From contig OZ017770.1 of the NCBI GenBank assembly GCA_963969345.1, positions 9,542,180 through 9,606,179 of the forward strand: a stretch of 64,000 nt of DNA, written 5' to 3'. This DNA is from Turbatrix aceti. Taxonomy: Eukaryota; Nematoda; Chromadorea; Rhabditida; Panagrolaimidae. Both the position numbers and the translations under genes were made by a program. Each line of letters starts with the position of its first letter. Within the stretch, counting starts at the first letter, position 1. The notes beneath the pieces were generated by a model that saw nothing but the letters and a program-made list of their open reading frames with translations, searched no databases and was not told the origin of the DNA. This document shows positions 44,455 through 55,869 of the stretch, in pieces.

Positions 44455-45469
44455 AACGTTAAGTTCCCCACATAACTTTGGTTCCCCACAAAGTTCCCCC
44501 CCGAGTTCCCCACAACAGCGACGCCTTATGTGGGGAACTCGATCCCCCATAGATGGTTAAGTTCCCCATATCGCAAATGGGGGAACCCAACCTCCATGAC
44601 AAAAAATGTGATGTGGGGAATTCAGATTGCAAATTTCTCCTTGGAGGGGACCTCAATACGCACACGTTAAGTTCCCCAGCTCCCGTTCCGGAGGTTAGGT
44701 TCCCAAAGAGTCCGAACTTGAATAGCACCGTTTTTTAGTTCACCCCAAGGTTGGGGAACTACATATACGTCATATTTGGTACACAACATGGATGGGGAAC
44801 TAAAAGTTTGTACGATTTAGTTCCCTATTCCGTATCGATGTATATTTGTGAATTTAGGCTTACTTACAGTAAGAAGAGAGGGGAACTAAAAGTATGTCAA
44901 TTAAAGTTCCCCATCTAATCCCGCTTTCAGGGGGAACTTAAAATGCACAACGTTTAGTTCCCCGCATGAGTGGGGAACCAAAAATCTGTACAATTTAGTT
45001 TCCCATTCTGAATCGATGTATATTTGTATATTTAGGCTTACTTACAGTAAGAACATGTTTTATTTTACTGTAAACATGTGTTTTAGGGGGGGGGGGAATT
45101 AAAGGTGTGTCAGTTAAAGTTCCCCATCTGTTCCCGTCTCCGATGGGAGCTTAAAATGCACAACGTTTAGTCCCCCCCTTAAGAGGGGAACTAAAAGTTT
45201 GTGCGATTAAGTTCCCCACTAAAATTTGGGCTTACTTACAGTGAGGACGTGTTTTTGGATGGGGAATTAAAAGTGTGTCAGTTAAAGTTCCCCATTTATT
45301 CCCGTTTTTAAGGGGAACTTAAAATGCACAACGTTTAGTCCCCCTCGTTAAGGGGGGAACTAAAAGTTTGTGCGATTAAGCTCACCACTAATATTTAGGC
45401 TCACTTAGAGTAAGAACCAGAGGGGAACTTAAAGTATGTCAGTTAAAGTTCCCCACGCAAAGGTTATTA
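44455..45469. repeat. GTTCCCC/GGGGAAC repeat block, left part
   Basis: Dozens of AGTTCCCC and GGGGAACT motifs alternate on the two strands, so many short stems can form. From about 44790 they fall into roughly four tandem units of 175-210 bp, each with GGGGAACTAAAAGT, AGTTCCCCAT and AGGCTTACTTACAGTAAGAA. A 36-bp motif at 44532-44567 reappears inverted at 49697-49734 and 49762-49801. Confidence 0.8.
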
Positions 45470-48400
45470 TTACCTCTCTATATAGTAAGGTGTTTTTACA
45501 AAGACACAATTTTAATTTTACGGTATGTATATTCGATAAAATCCAAATTTTACGCTGTAAACGGTTTGGCGGGCCATTAGGTCCGGAGCCATTGATTTGA
45601 AAAAGATAATGCGCGCTTTATCATAATTGTCAAAATTTTGTCATCAAAAATGGCGAAAGCGCGATGGAGGGAGGAGGGGAGAGCGCGCCGCGGCGCAGGG
45701 TCAAGTGGGTGAGTGTGAGCGAGCGAGCGAGGAGACGATTGCGATTACGTAAGACAAAAAAATGATTCTGTTAAATTAATTTTAAAAATGTTGAAAAAAA
45801 TATTTTTAAATTCCTTGGAAATAGGCAATCATAATGATGGGTCATTTGACGATCAAAAATCAAAAATGAACAAATTTGAATTTTTGGTTTAAAAAAAATA
45901 ATTTGTGCAAAAAATAATTTGTGCCAGTAACTGGGGTAGGGGCAAATGTGATATCAATAGCATTGCCATTTTTTGCTGAGTATGAAAAACATTTTTTCAA
46001 CTTTTTAAAAATTAATTTGAATAATTCAATTTTTTGATCTCTCAGAAAATGAAATCCATGGTGAGTGGGCGGAACAGACAGCGGGTGCAGGGGGGGGAGA
46101 CGGCGCACATGCCATCAGTCGAGAGAACCGCAACGGCGGTGACAGTGGGCGATTGGGTGATGGCGAAAGATGGCAAAACAAGTGATTGTTGTTATTAATT
46201 TTGATTTATGTATCATAATTTTATGATTTTTGTTAAATTGCTATTTTTCCTGGGCCCCAGTGTTAGTGTTAGTAGATACATATATTTTGAATATTTTTTT
46301 GTGTTTGGTTTTATGCTTTGAAACGGGTCAATAAGCGGTTGCAGCGGGCGAGGATTTATTAGGCGATAACGAAAGATGCGCGATATTGAAAAGCAACATT
46401 GTTACTTATATTTTACAAAAGCGTAAAACAAATTACATGGGGCCCCAAAGGGGCCCCCATTATATTTATGTATTCGATATTTGAAAGCGGGTCAAAAAAC
46501 GATTATATGTATTTGATTTGATTTTGATAATATGCAAATCGTCGGTTATTCTAAAAGATAATGACAAAAAATAATTATTTTCTATCGGTAAAATCATGAT
46601 CGGCAAAAGATAAACAAAAAACGGGCAAAAAGAAAAGAAACAACAAAACGATAGACGATCCTTTTCGATTTTACGATCCTTCTGATCCTTCCTTGATGCC
46701 TTTACCTTGCCTTGCCTTGCCTTCCCCTTCCTTCCTTTTCCCTTCCTGGGGCCCCCGTAGGGGGCCCCCCTTTAGCCTTGTTACCTCTCTATATAGTAAG
46801 GTGTTTTTACAAAGACACAATTTTAATTTTACGGTATGTATATTCGATAAAATCCAAATTTTACGCTGTAAACGGTTTGGCGGGCCATTAGGTCCGGAGC
46901 CATTGATTTGAAAAAGATAATGCGCGCTTTATCATAATTGTCAAAATTTTGTCATCAAAAATGGCGAAAGCGCGATGGAGGGAGGAGGGGAGAGCGCGCC
47001 GCGGCGCAGGGTCAAGTGGGTGAGTGTGAGCGAGCGAGCGAGGAGACGATTGCGATTACGTAAGACAAAAAAATGATTCTGTTAAATTAATTTTAAAAAT
47101 GTTGAAAAAAATATTTTTAAATTCCTTGGAAATAGGCAATCATAATGATGGGTCATTTGACGATCAAAAATCAAAAATGAACAAATTTGAATTTTTGGTT
47201 TAAAAAAAATAATTTGTGCAAAAAATAATTTGTGCCAGTAACTGGGGTAGGGGCAAATGTGATATCAATAGCATTGCCATTTTTTGCTGAGTATGAAAAA
47301 CATTTTTTCAACTTTTTAAAAATTAATTTGAATAATTCAATTTTTTGATCTCTCAGAAAATGAAATCCATGGTGAGTGGGCGGAACAGACAGCGGGTGCA
47401 GGGGGGGGAGACGGCGCACATGCCATCAGTCGAGAGAACCGCAACGGCGGTGACAGTGGGCGATTGGGTGATGGCGAAAGATGGCAAAACAAGTGATTGT
47501 TGTTATTAATTTTGATTTATGTATCATAATTTTATGATTTTTGTTAAATTGCTATTTTTCCTGGGCCCCAGTGTTAGTGTTAGTAGATACATATATTTTG
47601 AATATTTTTTTGTGTTTGGTTTTATGCTTTGAAACGGGTCAATAAGCGGTTGCAGCGGGCGAGGATTTATTAGGCGATAACGAAAGATGCGCGATATTGA
47701 AAAGCAACATTGTTACTTATATTTTACAAAAGCGTAAAACAAATTACATGGGGCCCCAAAGGGGCCCCCATTATATTTATGTATTCGATATTTGAAAGCG
47801 GGTCAAAAAACGATTATATGTATTTGATTTGATTTTGATAATATGCAAATCGTCGGTTATTCTAAAAGATAATGACAAAAAATAATTATTTTCTATCGGT
47901 AAAATCATGATCGGCAAAAGATAAACAAAAAACGGGCAAAAAGAAAAGAAACAACAAAACGATAGACGATCCTTTTCGATTTTACGATCCTTCTGATCCT
48001 TCCTTGATGCCTTTACCTTGCCTTGCCTTGCCTTCCCCTTCCTTCCTTTTCCCTTCCTGGGGCCCCCGTAGGGGGCCCCCCTTTAGCCTTGTTACCTCTT
48101 TATATAGTAAGGTGTTTCTGCAAGGACACAATTTTAATTTTACGTTATGTATATTCGATAAAATCCAAATTTTACGCTATCAACGATCTCATAAACCATT
48201 AGGTCCGGAGGCATTCATTTGAAAAAGATAATGCGCGCTTTATCATAATTGTCAAAATTTTGTCATCAAAAATGGCGAAAGCGCGATAGAGGGAGGAGGC
48301 GGCGCGCAGGGTCAAGTGGGTGATTGTGAGCGAGCGAGCGATAGCGCAAGGACGATTGCGTAAGACAAAAAAATGATTCTGTTAAATTAATTTTAAAAAT

Positions 48401-49380
48401 GTTGAAAAAAATATTTTTGAATTCCTTGGAAATAGGCAATCATAATGATGGGTCATTTGACGATCAAAAATCAAAAATGAACAAATTTGAATTTTTGGTT
48501 TACAAAAAAATAATTTGTGCCAGTAACTGGGGTAGGGGCAAAAATGATATCAATAGCATTGCCATTTTTTGCTGAAGATGAAAAACATTTTTTCAAAATT
48601 TTAAAAATTAATTTGAATAATTCAATTTTTTGATCTCTCAGAAAATGAAATCCATGGTGTGGGGGCGGACCAGACAGCGGGTGCAGAGACGGACGGCGCC
48701 GCACATGCCATCAGTCGAGAGAACCGCAACGGCGGTGACAGTGGGCGATTGGGTGATGGCGAAAGATGGCAAAACAAGAGATTGTTGTTATTAATTTTGA
48801 TGATTTATGTATCACATAATTTTATGATTTTTGTTAAATTGCTATTTTTCCTGGGCCCCAGTGTTAGTGTTAGTACATATTCTTTGAATATTTTTTTGTG
48901 TTTGGTGTTATGCTTTGAAACGGGTCAATAAGCGATTGCAGCGGGCGAGGATTTATTAGGCGATGGCGAAAGATGCGCGATATTGAAAAGCAACATTATT
49001 ACTTATGTTTTACAAAAGCGTCAAACAAATTACATGGGGCCCCAAAGGGGCCCCCATTGTATTTATGTATTCCAATATTTTTAAAGCGGGTCAAAAAACG
49101 ATTATATGTATTTGATCTGATTTTGATAATATGCAAATTATCGGTTATTCTAAAAGATAATAACAAAAAATAATTCTTTTCTATCGGTAAAATTATGATC
49201 GACAAAAGATAAACGAAAAACGGGCAAAAATAAAATAAATAAAAAAACGATAGACGATCCTTTTCGATTTTACGATCCTTCTGATCCTTTCTTGATACCT
49301 TTACCTTGCCTTGCCTTGCCTTCCCCTTCCTTCCTTTTCCCTTCCTGGGGCCCCCGTAGGGGGCCCCCCCTTTAGCCTTG
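45470..49380. repeat. Three tandem 1.31-kb repeat units
   Basis: Units start TTACCTCT.TATATAGTAAGGTG at 45470, 46781 and 48092. The first two are 1311 bp and nearly identical. The third is about 1290 bp and more diverged. Each has two G/C palindromic blocks (GGGGCCCC..GGGGCCCCC and GGGGCCCCCGTAGGGGGCCCCCC) and a C/T-rich run (CCTTGCCTTGCCTTGCCTTC). Frames inside are repeated passively and do not look coding. The array interrupts the GTTCCCC block. Confidence 0.9.
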
Positions 49381-49689
49381 TGAACAACTTAAAAAAACCG
49401 AAAATAACAACATAAGGTTAAAACCCGTGTTCAAAAATATACAGTTTTGTCCCCAAATTTCATCTTGACAATTCAATGCAAGCAATTACGATAAACTTAC
49501 AACTAACAAAACAAACATAATCAGCTTACACTCAGGTACGAATTGAATCAAAGATAAAACGCCGAAACTCGCAAAGCGATGCACAAAAAGCGGGAAAACA
49601 GACATAGCGATGCTCAAAAGGCTGGAAATCCCGCGCGTTTGAGGACGCACATCATTGAGCAAAAAAACAAGTATGCACATAGTTCTTTT
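49381..49689. other. Short non-repeat stretch right of the array
   Basis: No gene seen; this is sequence between the 1.31-kb array and the right GTTCCCC block. Confidence 0.5.
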
Positions 49690-49880
49690 TTGCATAGGGG
49701 GGAACCTAACCATCTATGGGGGATCGAGTTCCCCACTAAGAAAGTCTTTTTTTTGTGTATAGGGGGGGGAACTTAACCATCTATGGGAGATTGAGTTCCC
49801 CACCAAGAGGATAGGGTGGGGAACTGAATGAAGGTGGGTATCGACATGTGGGGTATGGGGAACTTAAAGTAAATATAGCC
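49690..49880. repeat. GTTCCCC/GGGGAAC repeat block, right part
   Basis: Two copies of GGGGAAC.TAACCATCTATGGG followed by GA.T.GAGTTCCCCAC lie at 49697-49734 and 49762-49801. They are the inverted form of 44532-44567, so the array region is bounded by inverted motifs. Confidence 0.8.
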
Positions 49881-50022
49881 TCACAGTGTTATACGAAATA
49901 AAAATGAAGACAATAAAATCAATATGTGATCAGAAAAATAAAATTGAACGTAAGTCATTCCACCAAGAAGCTTAAAAATTTTTTTATCACACATACTAAA
50001 AAAGGGAATAATTTGAATAAGG

Positions 50023-50421
50023 TTAACTGTTTTTAGCATCGGACGAAATGATGGTCGACGATAACAAAACTTTCACATTAAATCTCAAATTCGGATAAAA
50101 AGTACTTCGTTTTTGAGCGTTCTCAAGCAGGGCGAGCACTTTCAAACACTTCAAAAGAACATGTTCCGAGCCCCCATCTACCAGCATGTGCCCAAGTCCA
50201 CAGACTACCTGTTGATAAAGAGCAACAAAGGGTTCGTTTTTTTGCTTGTTTAAAACGCATCGTAAAATGCTCGAATCTAATTGTCGGGCCGGCCGGGAAG
50301 TGCCACATCCAAATTCGAAAAAAATGTTAAGTTTGAACAAGATTTTAAGCGAGCATTCCACTACCGTCTTTTCTCGGCTTCTGATTCTACCCCAATTCGT
50401 ATTGCATGGCATAAAGTGCAA
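50023..50421 (-). CDS. Possible hypothetical protein
   Basis: An open minus-strand frame of about 130 residues. The C-terminal half has natural-looking composition with helices (ALYQQVVCGLGHMLVDGGSE, then LLKCLKVLALLENAQKRS). The N-terminal part is less convincing. A true start or splice partner was not found; the first ATG-encoded Met is in the MPCNTNWG segment. Family unknown; it may be an exon of an incompletely seen gene. Confidence 0.3.
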   Translation of the reverse strand: MHFMPCNTNWGRIRSREKTVVECSLKILFKLNIFFEFGCGTSRPARQLDSSILRCVLNKQKNEPFVALYQQVVCGLGHMLVDGGSEHVLLKCLKVLALLENAQKRSTFYPNLRFNVKVLLSSTIISSDAKNS

Positions 50422-50779
50422 CCATTCTTTGCTGCGGCTTTTTATCTACATTTTATGTTTTTATGTATGACCTATGTACTTAACTCCGGTAATGCTATAT
50501 TTTTTTCCGAATATATTTACATATTTATATATTCGCTTGATTTAAAATAATGCTTATATTTACATACATTTTTCATTCTCCTTATTTCTGCTTTTTGCAC
50601 AGTACAAAACTTTTTTCTATTTTGTACACCTTGTACTTTTTAGAATTCCTTGCTTCCCTCCCACACATTGCCCCCCCCCCTATTTCCTCGTTACATTTTG
50701 GAACTATATATTTAAATAAAGTTCGACAACTGTGCAAATAAATAAGACAGACATTTTATTTCATCAAAGCGGCGCTGCT
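50422..50779. other. AT-rich intergenic, no gene seen
   Basis: AT-rich with a C10 run at 50671-50680. It probably contains the 3' flank of SKP1. Confidence 0.5.
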
Positions 50780-51371
50780 CTAGTCGTCTTGACACCAGGC
50801 ATTCTCGCGCTGAAGCTGTTCTTCTTCCTGCGGGGTGAAGTCGTTCTTGATGCCAAAGGTGCGGCGAATCTCGTCAGGTGACTTGCCCATTATCATGTTG
50901 GCGACAGCGAGGCAGGCAACTTCAATGAGACCCTCGATTTCGAGGTAGTTGGCGGCAAGGATGAGTTCGTAGAGCGTGCCCTGATCGATCTTAAGAAATT
51001 CATTATCCCATTTCGAGATGCCGTTGCGCTGCTTGACAAGATCGTTTTTGTGGGGTTTGACCGCGTCGTCGCTGTGGTACGTGCACCACTGGATCACCTT
51101 GCGCAGGATGTCACCGCTCACGTTCTGGATTGGAATGGGCTCACTCGGCATGTCAGAGCCCTTGAGATCGATTTTGAGATCTGAAAACGTTTAATATTAC
51201 CCTGGAAACTTTTTCAACCAACTAACAGAATTTGAAGCTTTAATGCACTCTCTACGGCAAAAAAAACCAAAACCAACCTTGAAACATAGTGCGCAGCATG
51301 GTGGAAAGCTTGATGCTTTCGGGGTCGACTTCGAAGACTTCTCCGTCATTGGAGCGCAACATGATCGGCAT
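50780..51371 (-). CDS. SKP1-family SCF ubiquitin-ligase adaptor
   Basis: Two exons on the minus strand, 51371-51278 and 51180-50780, across a 97-bp intron (GTTGGT...TTTCAG), encode 164 residues, the normal SKP1 length. The N-terminal BTB/POZ-like fold reads [20 protein letters not shown]. The C-terminal SKP1 dimerisation and F-box-binding region is very well conserved: [39 protein letters not shown], then [14 protein letters not shown] and the terminal ENAWC motif. SKP1 links Cullin-1 to F-box proteins in SCF ubiquitin ligases, in cytoplasm and nucleus. An acceptor-like TTTACAG about 30 bases before the ATG suggests a leader exon or trans-splicing. Nematodes have expanded SKP1-related families, so this may be one of several. 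No sign of decay. Confidence 0.95.
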
Positions 51372-52224
51372 GTTTGGAAGCGAGGATGCGAAAATGCTGT
51401 AAAACAAATAAAATAAGTCAAAACCTGGCACACGATACACGCACGACATAGGAGAATAATAAAAACACGCGTTAAAAAAATGAGTAGGAGAAACTTCTAG
51501 AAAGCGTATGCTATTGTTCGTTGGCATTTAACACACAACGCCACGATCGGTTGTTTTTTGGAATTTACGTTACATGTTTGCGGCGAAGTACGGCTTCTGA
51601 TGAACCAGACGCATTGTATTCAGGAGGAGAGAAAAATATCGATTGATAGCAGGTTTGGGTGTGTGTCGTTTTACTAGACCGATGGATAATGGCTGCGGGC
51701 AGGCAAGCCCTGAGAGGGCAAGGAAGGAAGGATTGACATTTTAGGGGCTAGATTGGAATTTGTATTTTAGGGTCTAGATTTGAACCATGTATGTAGTGGG
51801 TCTGCGTTGTTCGTGCCGGAGATGTTTGAAATCTTCCGCCGCTTTTTATTCTTTCCTCGATTTTCCGGGCGTTATTGACACTCGCGCAAAAGACAGGTTG
51901 AATGCGATAGCGATCGTACTCAGCGGCGGCATGTGTCATACCTTCAAAAGACACCAATTGCAGGATAGATAACAAGCTAGCCATTTGTGTTTGCATTCGC
52001 TGAAATTTTTTAGGGGAGGAGCGGGGAAGCATGCGTACAAAGCTTCCCAAGCAATGCCGTTTAATTTGTTTCTCCAGAACTAGCCTTTATGTGTGGCGTG
52101 CATTTATGGTATAATAAAATATTAACTACTACTACCCCCCTATATATGTAAAATAAATTAATTAATATACTGTACTATAATGAATTTTTTATATATGTAA
52201 AAGGTTAGTATATTTAAAAAGGGG
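51372..52224. other. SKP1 upstream flank and repeat E copy
   Basis: Positions 51400-51700 are the SKP1 5' flank. Positions 51840-52110 are a repeat E copy related to 31310-31560. Short AT-rich runs follow. No gene. Confidence 0.5.
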
Positions 52225-52290
52225 TTGGAAAGGATACCGGATCCTGCTGCACCAGGTGGCCTTTAGACGTACAATGGGCTCTTCCGATTG
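52225..52290 (+). pseudogene. Fragment related to the 54835 gene
   Basis: CTGCTGCACCAGGTGGCCTT and CGTACAATGGGCTCTTCCG here correspond to CTGCAGCACGTGGCGCCTA and CGTACAACGGGCTCTTCCG at about 55130-55190, with a short gap. This is a small remnant of the same gene family. Confidence 0.45.
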
Positions 52291-52339
52291 ATACTCAAAG
52301 CAACCTCTCATCTCCTGGCCAGAACGTTTGGCGGCCATG

Positions 52340-52735
52340 GAGAAAGTCCATATAAACTTGCTGGCCCGTTTTACAATGCCATGTGGCTTGTCGTTGTAGA
52401 TGCTTTCACCCGTTTTTCATTCGTTGTCGAGATGCAACGAACAACAGCAGCGGAGTGCATAAAAGCGTTGGAGCCAATTTTCAAGCTTTTTGGCAACGCT
52501 CAGGCGATCGTCACCGACAACGGCAGACAGTTTGCTGCGAACGAATTTGTCACCCCCTTCCAGCAGCAAGGCACGGTAGTGATCAAAACACCATGTATCA
52601 CCCGGAGTCCAACGGTCTGGCTGAACGCTTTGTCGGCACATTCCAAACTGCCTTTAAAAAAATTATGGATGATCAAAGAATCTCAGCCTCCGCTGCCGCC
52701 AACATTTGGCTAACGGACTACCGCAACACACCGTG
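52340..52735 (+). pseudogene. Ty3/Gypsy integrase core remnant
   Basis: The frame contains the integrase signatures LAGPFYNAMWLVVVDAFTRF, then IVTDNGRQFAANEF and, after a frame change near 52590, MYHPESNGLAERFVGTFQ. The D,D35E residues are visible, but the reading frame is broken and flanking pol domains are missing. It belongs to a different lineage from the intact element at 15196-19758, as the sequence is clearly diverged. It is dead. Confidence 0.85.
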
Positions 52736-52849
52736 AACGCGTACGCACACGGCGCGCCGTGTACTAAATTGTCTCGTTTAGCTTTTGCTAGCGCATGCGC
52801 ACTGCATGCATGCGCAAAAGGTAGCAGGTGGCGCTCGGAGCAAAAAATC

Positions 52850-54340
52850 CTACTTTTGTTATTATTTTTTAAGTTTCTGTACTAAGTCGATAAAGCACAT
52901 TTTTGCGAACATTTTCGTGTCTTGTGTGAAAAAAAATTTTAATTTTGAGCTTTATTACAAGCGTCCAAAGTTTGCCTATTTTTGATCACATTTATGCTGA
53001 TAACAAAAAAAAAACGTTCAAACTTGCATATGTGAATTATGTCCACGGATGCAGGAGGTGATGGCGAATGCATTGCAAAAAAAATCACAAAAATCGGTCC
53101 TTTTTTTCCGGAGAAATCAGCTGATAACTGTTTTTTCTTTACAAAAAGTGCGTGTAAAAAAATTATCACGTCACTCAAAATGCATATTTTTTTGTAAAAT
53201 ATAGCTTGTTGAAAAATTCACATTGTGTTTAGTCTGCTTGTGAATTTTTTTGATTTCAAATTCAAAACTGATCTTGCAAGAGCTGATCAAACTTGATACA
53301 CCATGCGCACGCGTTTTTTCTCCTATGATGTCCAAGAAGTACAGGTTTTTACTGTCTAATAATTCAATGAGGTCAGTAAGTTGTGTGCAAAAATTGTTTT
53401 GCCTGGAAAATACTAATCGGAACATTAAAGCAATCGGAATAGCAGCATTTGGCAACTCCGTAGCGGACGCACGACGGCAGAAACATGAAGAGGTGTCGCC
53501 GTCGATTGACCCTTCAGGGATGCGACTATGGACGACTATCGCGAACGAAGCCGAGGCAAAGTGCCTTCGAATGCAGCGGTTTGTGTCGACATCGGCAGAG
53601 TCTAACAGGTATGGTTAGTAGTTGAACTACGCAATGGTTTGCACAGCAAAAGCACATCCCTGAAGGGCCAATCGTCGGCGACACCCTTTCTTGTTCGCGC
53701 CGTCGCGACGCGTCGTGTTTCCGCGACGCGGTTGCCGTACTCTGCTGTTCCGATTGCTTTAATGTTCCGACTTGTTTTTTCCCAGCCACGGGATTTAACA
53801 CACAACTTGCTGACCTTACTGAATTAAACAGTAAAAGACGGTACGTACTTCTTGGACATCGAATGCTGAAAAACGCGTGCGCATAGTGTATCAAGTTTGA
53901 TCAGCTCTTGTAAGATCAGTTTTGAATTTCAAATCAAAAAAATTTACAAGCAGACTAAACACAATGTGAATTTTTCAACAAGCTATATTTTACAAAAAAA
54001 TATGCATTTTGAGTGACGTGATAATTTTTTTACACGCACTTTTTGTAAAGAAAAAACAGTTATCAGCTGATTTCTCCGGAAAAAAAGGACCGATTTTTGT
54101 GATTTTTTTGCAATGCATTCGCCATCACCTCCTGCATCCGTGGACATAATTCACATATGCAAGTTTGAACGTTTTTTTTTTGTTATCATCATAAATGTGA
54201 TCAAAAATAGGCAAACTTTGGACGCTTGTAATAAAGCTCAAAATTAAAATTTTTTTTCACACAAGACACGAAAATGTTCGCAAAAATGTTTTTTGTCGAC
54301 AGGAAATAAAAACTTTGAACAAAATAACTGCATAGTTGTT
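52850..54340. mobile_element. Fold-back palindrome, arms ~750 bp
   Basis: Positions about 52850-53610 and 53650-54340 are reverse complements with moderate divergence, centred near 53630. Examples are TTTGCCTATTTTTGATCACA at 52971 and its complement at 54197, and TGATCAAACTTGATACAC at 53284 and its complement near 53888. The outer 400 bp equal repeat D at 31700-32120. No transposase. Confidence 0.8.
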
Positions 54341-54498
54341 TTTTCGCCACGAGCGCGAGCTGTATTAGCCTGCTACCCGCCGCGCGCACTCATTAATAGC
54401 AGCGCATGTACGCTAAGGCGAAAGTTAAATGAGACAGAAATGCAGGGCGCGAGTACACTGTGACGGCGCCCAGCGAAAAGATGATTGGACTTCTCTAG

Positions 54499-54720
54499 CA
54501 CTTTGGCAAAAGCAAAGACCCCGACCCCGACAACGACACCAGCGAGTCTCCCGTATGGCGTCGCGACCAGTTATCGGGTCACTGGATAGCTGCTACCACA
54601 AAACAACAACAAGTGCGCGTGATAACAGTCGTCGCCGATAAAGACGACGACAAACAACACCGCTTCCATCGGAACGAATTGCGCTTTAGACGAGAAGATA
54701 GGCCACCGTCTTCCCAGTAG
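54499..54720 (+). CDS. Possible exon or remnant frame
   Basis: An open 73-residue frame directly after an in-frame TAG, with coding-like composition: HFGKSKDPDPDNDTSESP, then WRRDQLSGHWIAATTKQQ, then a highly charged end. There is a faint resemblance of DQLSGHWIA to NQWSGHLVA at the end of the neighbouring downstream frame, so the two may be related modules. No start codon or splice partner is certain. Confidence 0.3.
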   Translation, partial: HFGKSKDPDPDNDTSESPVWRRDQLSGHWIAATTKQQQVRVITVVADKDDDKQHRFHRNELRFRREDRPPSSQ

Positions 54721-54834
54721 CAGACCGAAGCTTATCACCTCTTAGCCCACCATTACAAACAACACCATAAAAGACCCCCTATCTGCAATCTTGCCCATAC
54801 CTTATCCTCATTCTTTTCTCTTTTACAGGACACG

Positions 54835-55554
54835 ATGAACTCTCAACGCCCAAGGAGCCCTCCACCTGCAACGCCGTACACCAACCATCAGCCAACTCGA
54901 AATGCATATGAACTGATTGAGGGATACGGCCCCCAACCCAAAAACCCCGTCACGTTCACGTTGCCAGCGGAAGTAGCAGATGTGTCTTATCGCCACCAAG
55001 GAGGATTCCATCGAAACCTGGCGGAACTGGTGCTGGTATACGACTGCATCGCTAGTCTAATGCAAGGCAAGCGCATAGTCCCTTGGCCCACGGTAACCCG
55101 CATGCTTCACCGAGAAAGCTTCCAAACGCAGCTGCAGCACGTGGCGCCTAACATAAGCGCGACCTCACGTACAACGGGCTCTTCCGCCTTATGGGGCCCG
55201 ACCTCGAGCTCGTTTATGCAATCAACCGCGACCCAGTTTACATCGACCGTCCAGAGGACTTTGCCATCGTCAATATCAACGACCCCCGATGCGTTTCCCA
55301 CTCCAACCAATGGTCTGGCCACTTGGTCGCCTAGAAAAAACTTCCTTTGTTTTGATGCCCCTTTTGGAAAATTTTGGTCAATTATTTTTATTACTTTTTG
55401 GGTAAAACTCTCCCCCCAGTTTTGGTTTCATGAACGGAGAGATGTTGTGTCAGCCAAATTGGCGACCAACAACCAGTGCCAACTTTACGACAGCTACCGG
55501 AATTCGGCAGCCGGTAGTTCCATTAAGCGGGTTGTAAAAGCGCAAATGGACTAA
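54835..55554 (+). pseudogene. Unknown gene with frame break
   Basis: The ATG follows a TTTTACAG acceptor by six bases. The first frame is coding-like for about 105 residues (ELIEGYGPQPKNPVTFTLPA, then HRNLAELVLVYDCIASLM), up to about 55150. From about 55155 a different frame becomes the convincing one (LTYNGLFRLMGPDLELVYAI, then RDPVYIDRPEDFAIVNIND) and stops at 55334. The original frame continues open to 55554 with low-quality Ser/Thr composition. A one-base loss near 55150, a programmed shift or a sequencing error would explain this. Family unknown. A related scrap beside a Gypsy remnant at 52225 hints that this gene is itself repeated. Confidence 0.5.
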
Positions 55555-55869
55555 GTTATCAGTCCATTAGCGCGCACAAGTACATAGTAACTCTCCCTTC
55601 ATCAAATCAACTCTGGACCAAACTACTGCTATGTACTTTGTACTTTTATTGTGTGTTTTTTTTAATAAATTGTTTTTCTAAAGTTTTGTGTTTGATCAGA
55701 GAAAGAATTGGGACCCAAGACTTAACCGTGTTTGTAAATATTTATTAATCCACAAACTGAATAATAAAAAAACATAACAAAAAATTCAAATAAAAAAAGT
55801 CGACCAACAGCTAGCAGCGACCATGAAGATTCCAGGTAAAAAAGGCGCAAGCGGTACTGCATGCCGAAT
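55555..55869. other. Intergenic, no gene seen
   Basis: Lies between the frame-broken gene and the ubiquitin-like gene. AATAAA-like motifs occur at 55662 and 55766. No gene. Confidence 0.5.

Noticed and set aside
45860..46108. 82-codon minus frame repeated at 47171 and, changed, at 48471.
   Set aside because: It is repeated only because it lies in the tandem 1.31-kb unit; the third unit changes its frame and C-terminus without sign of coding constraint.
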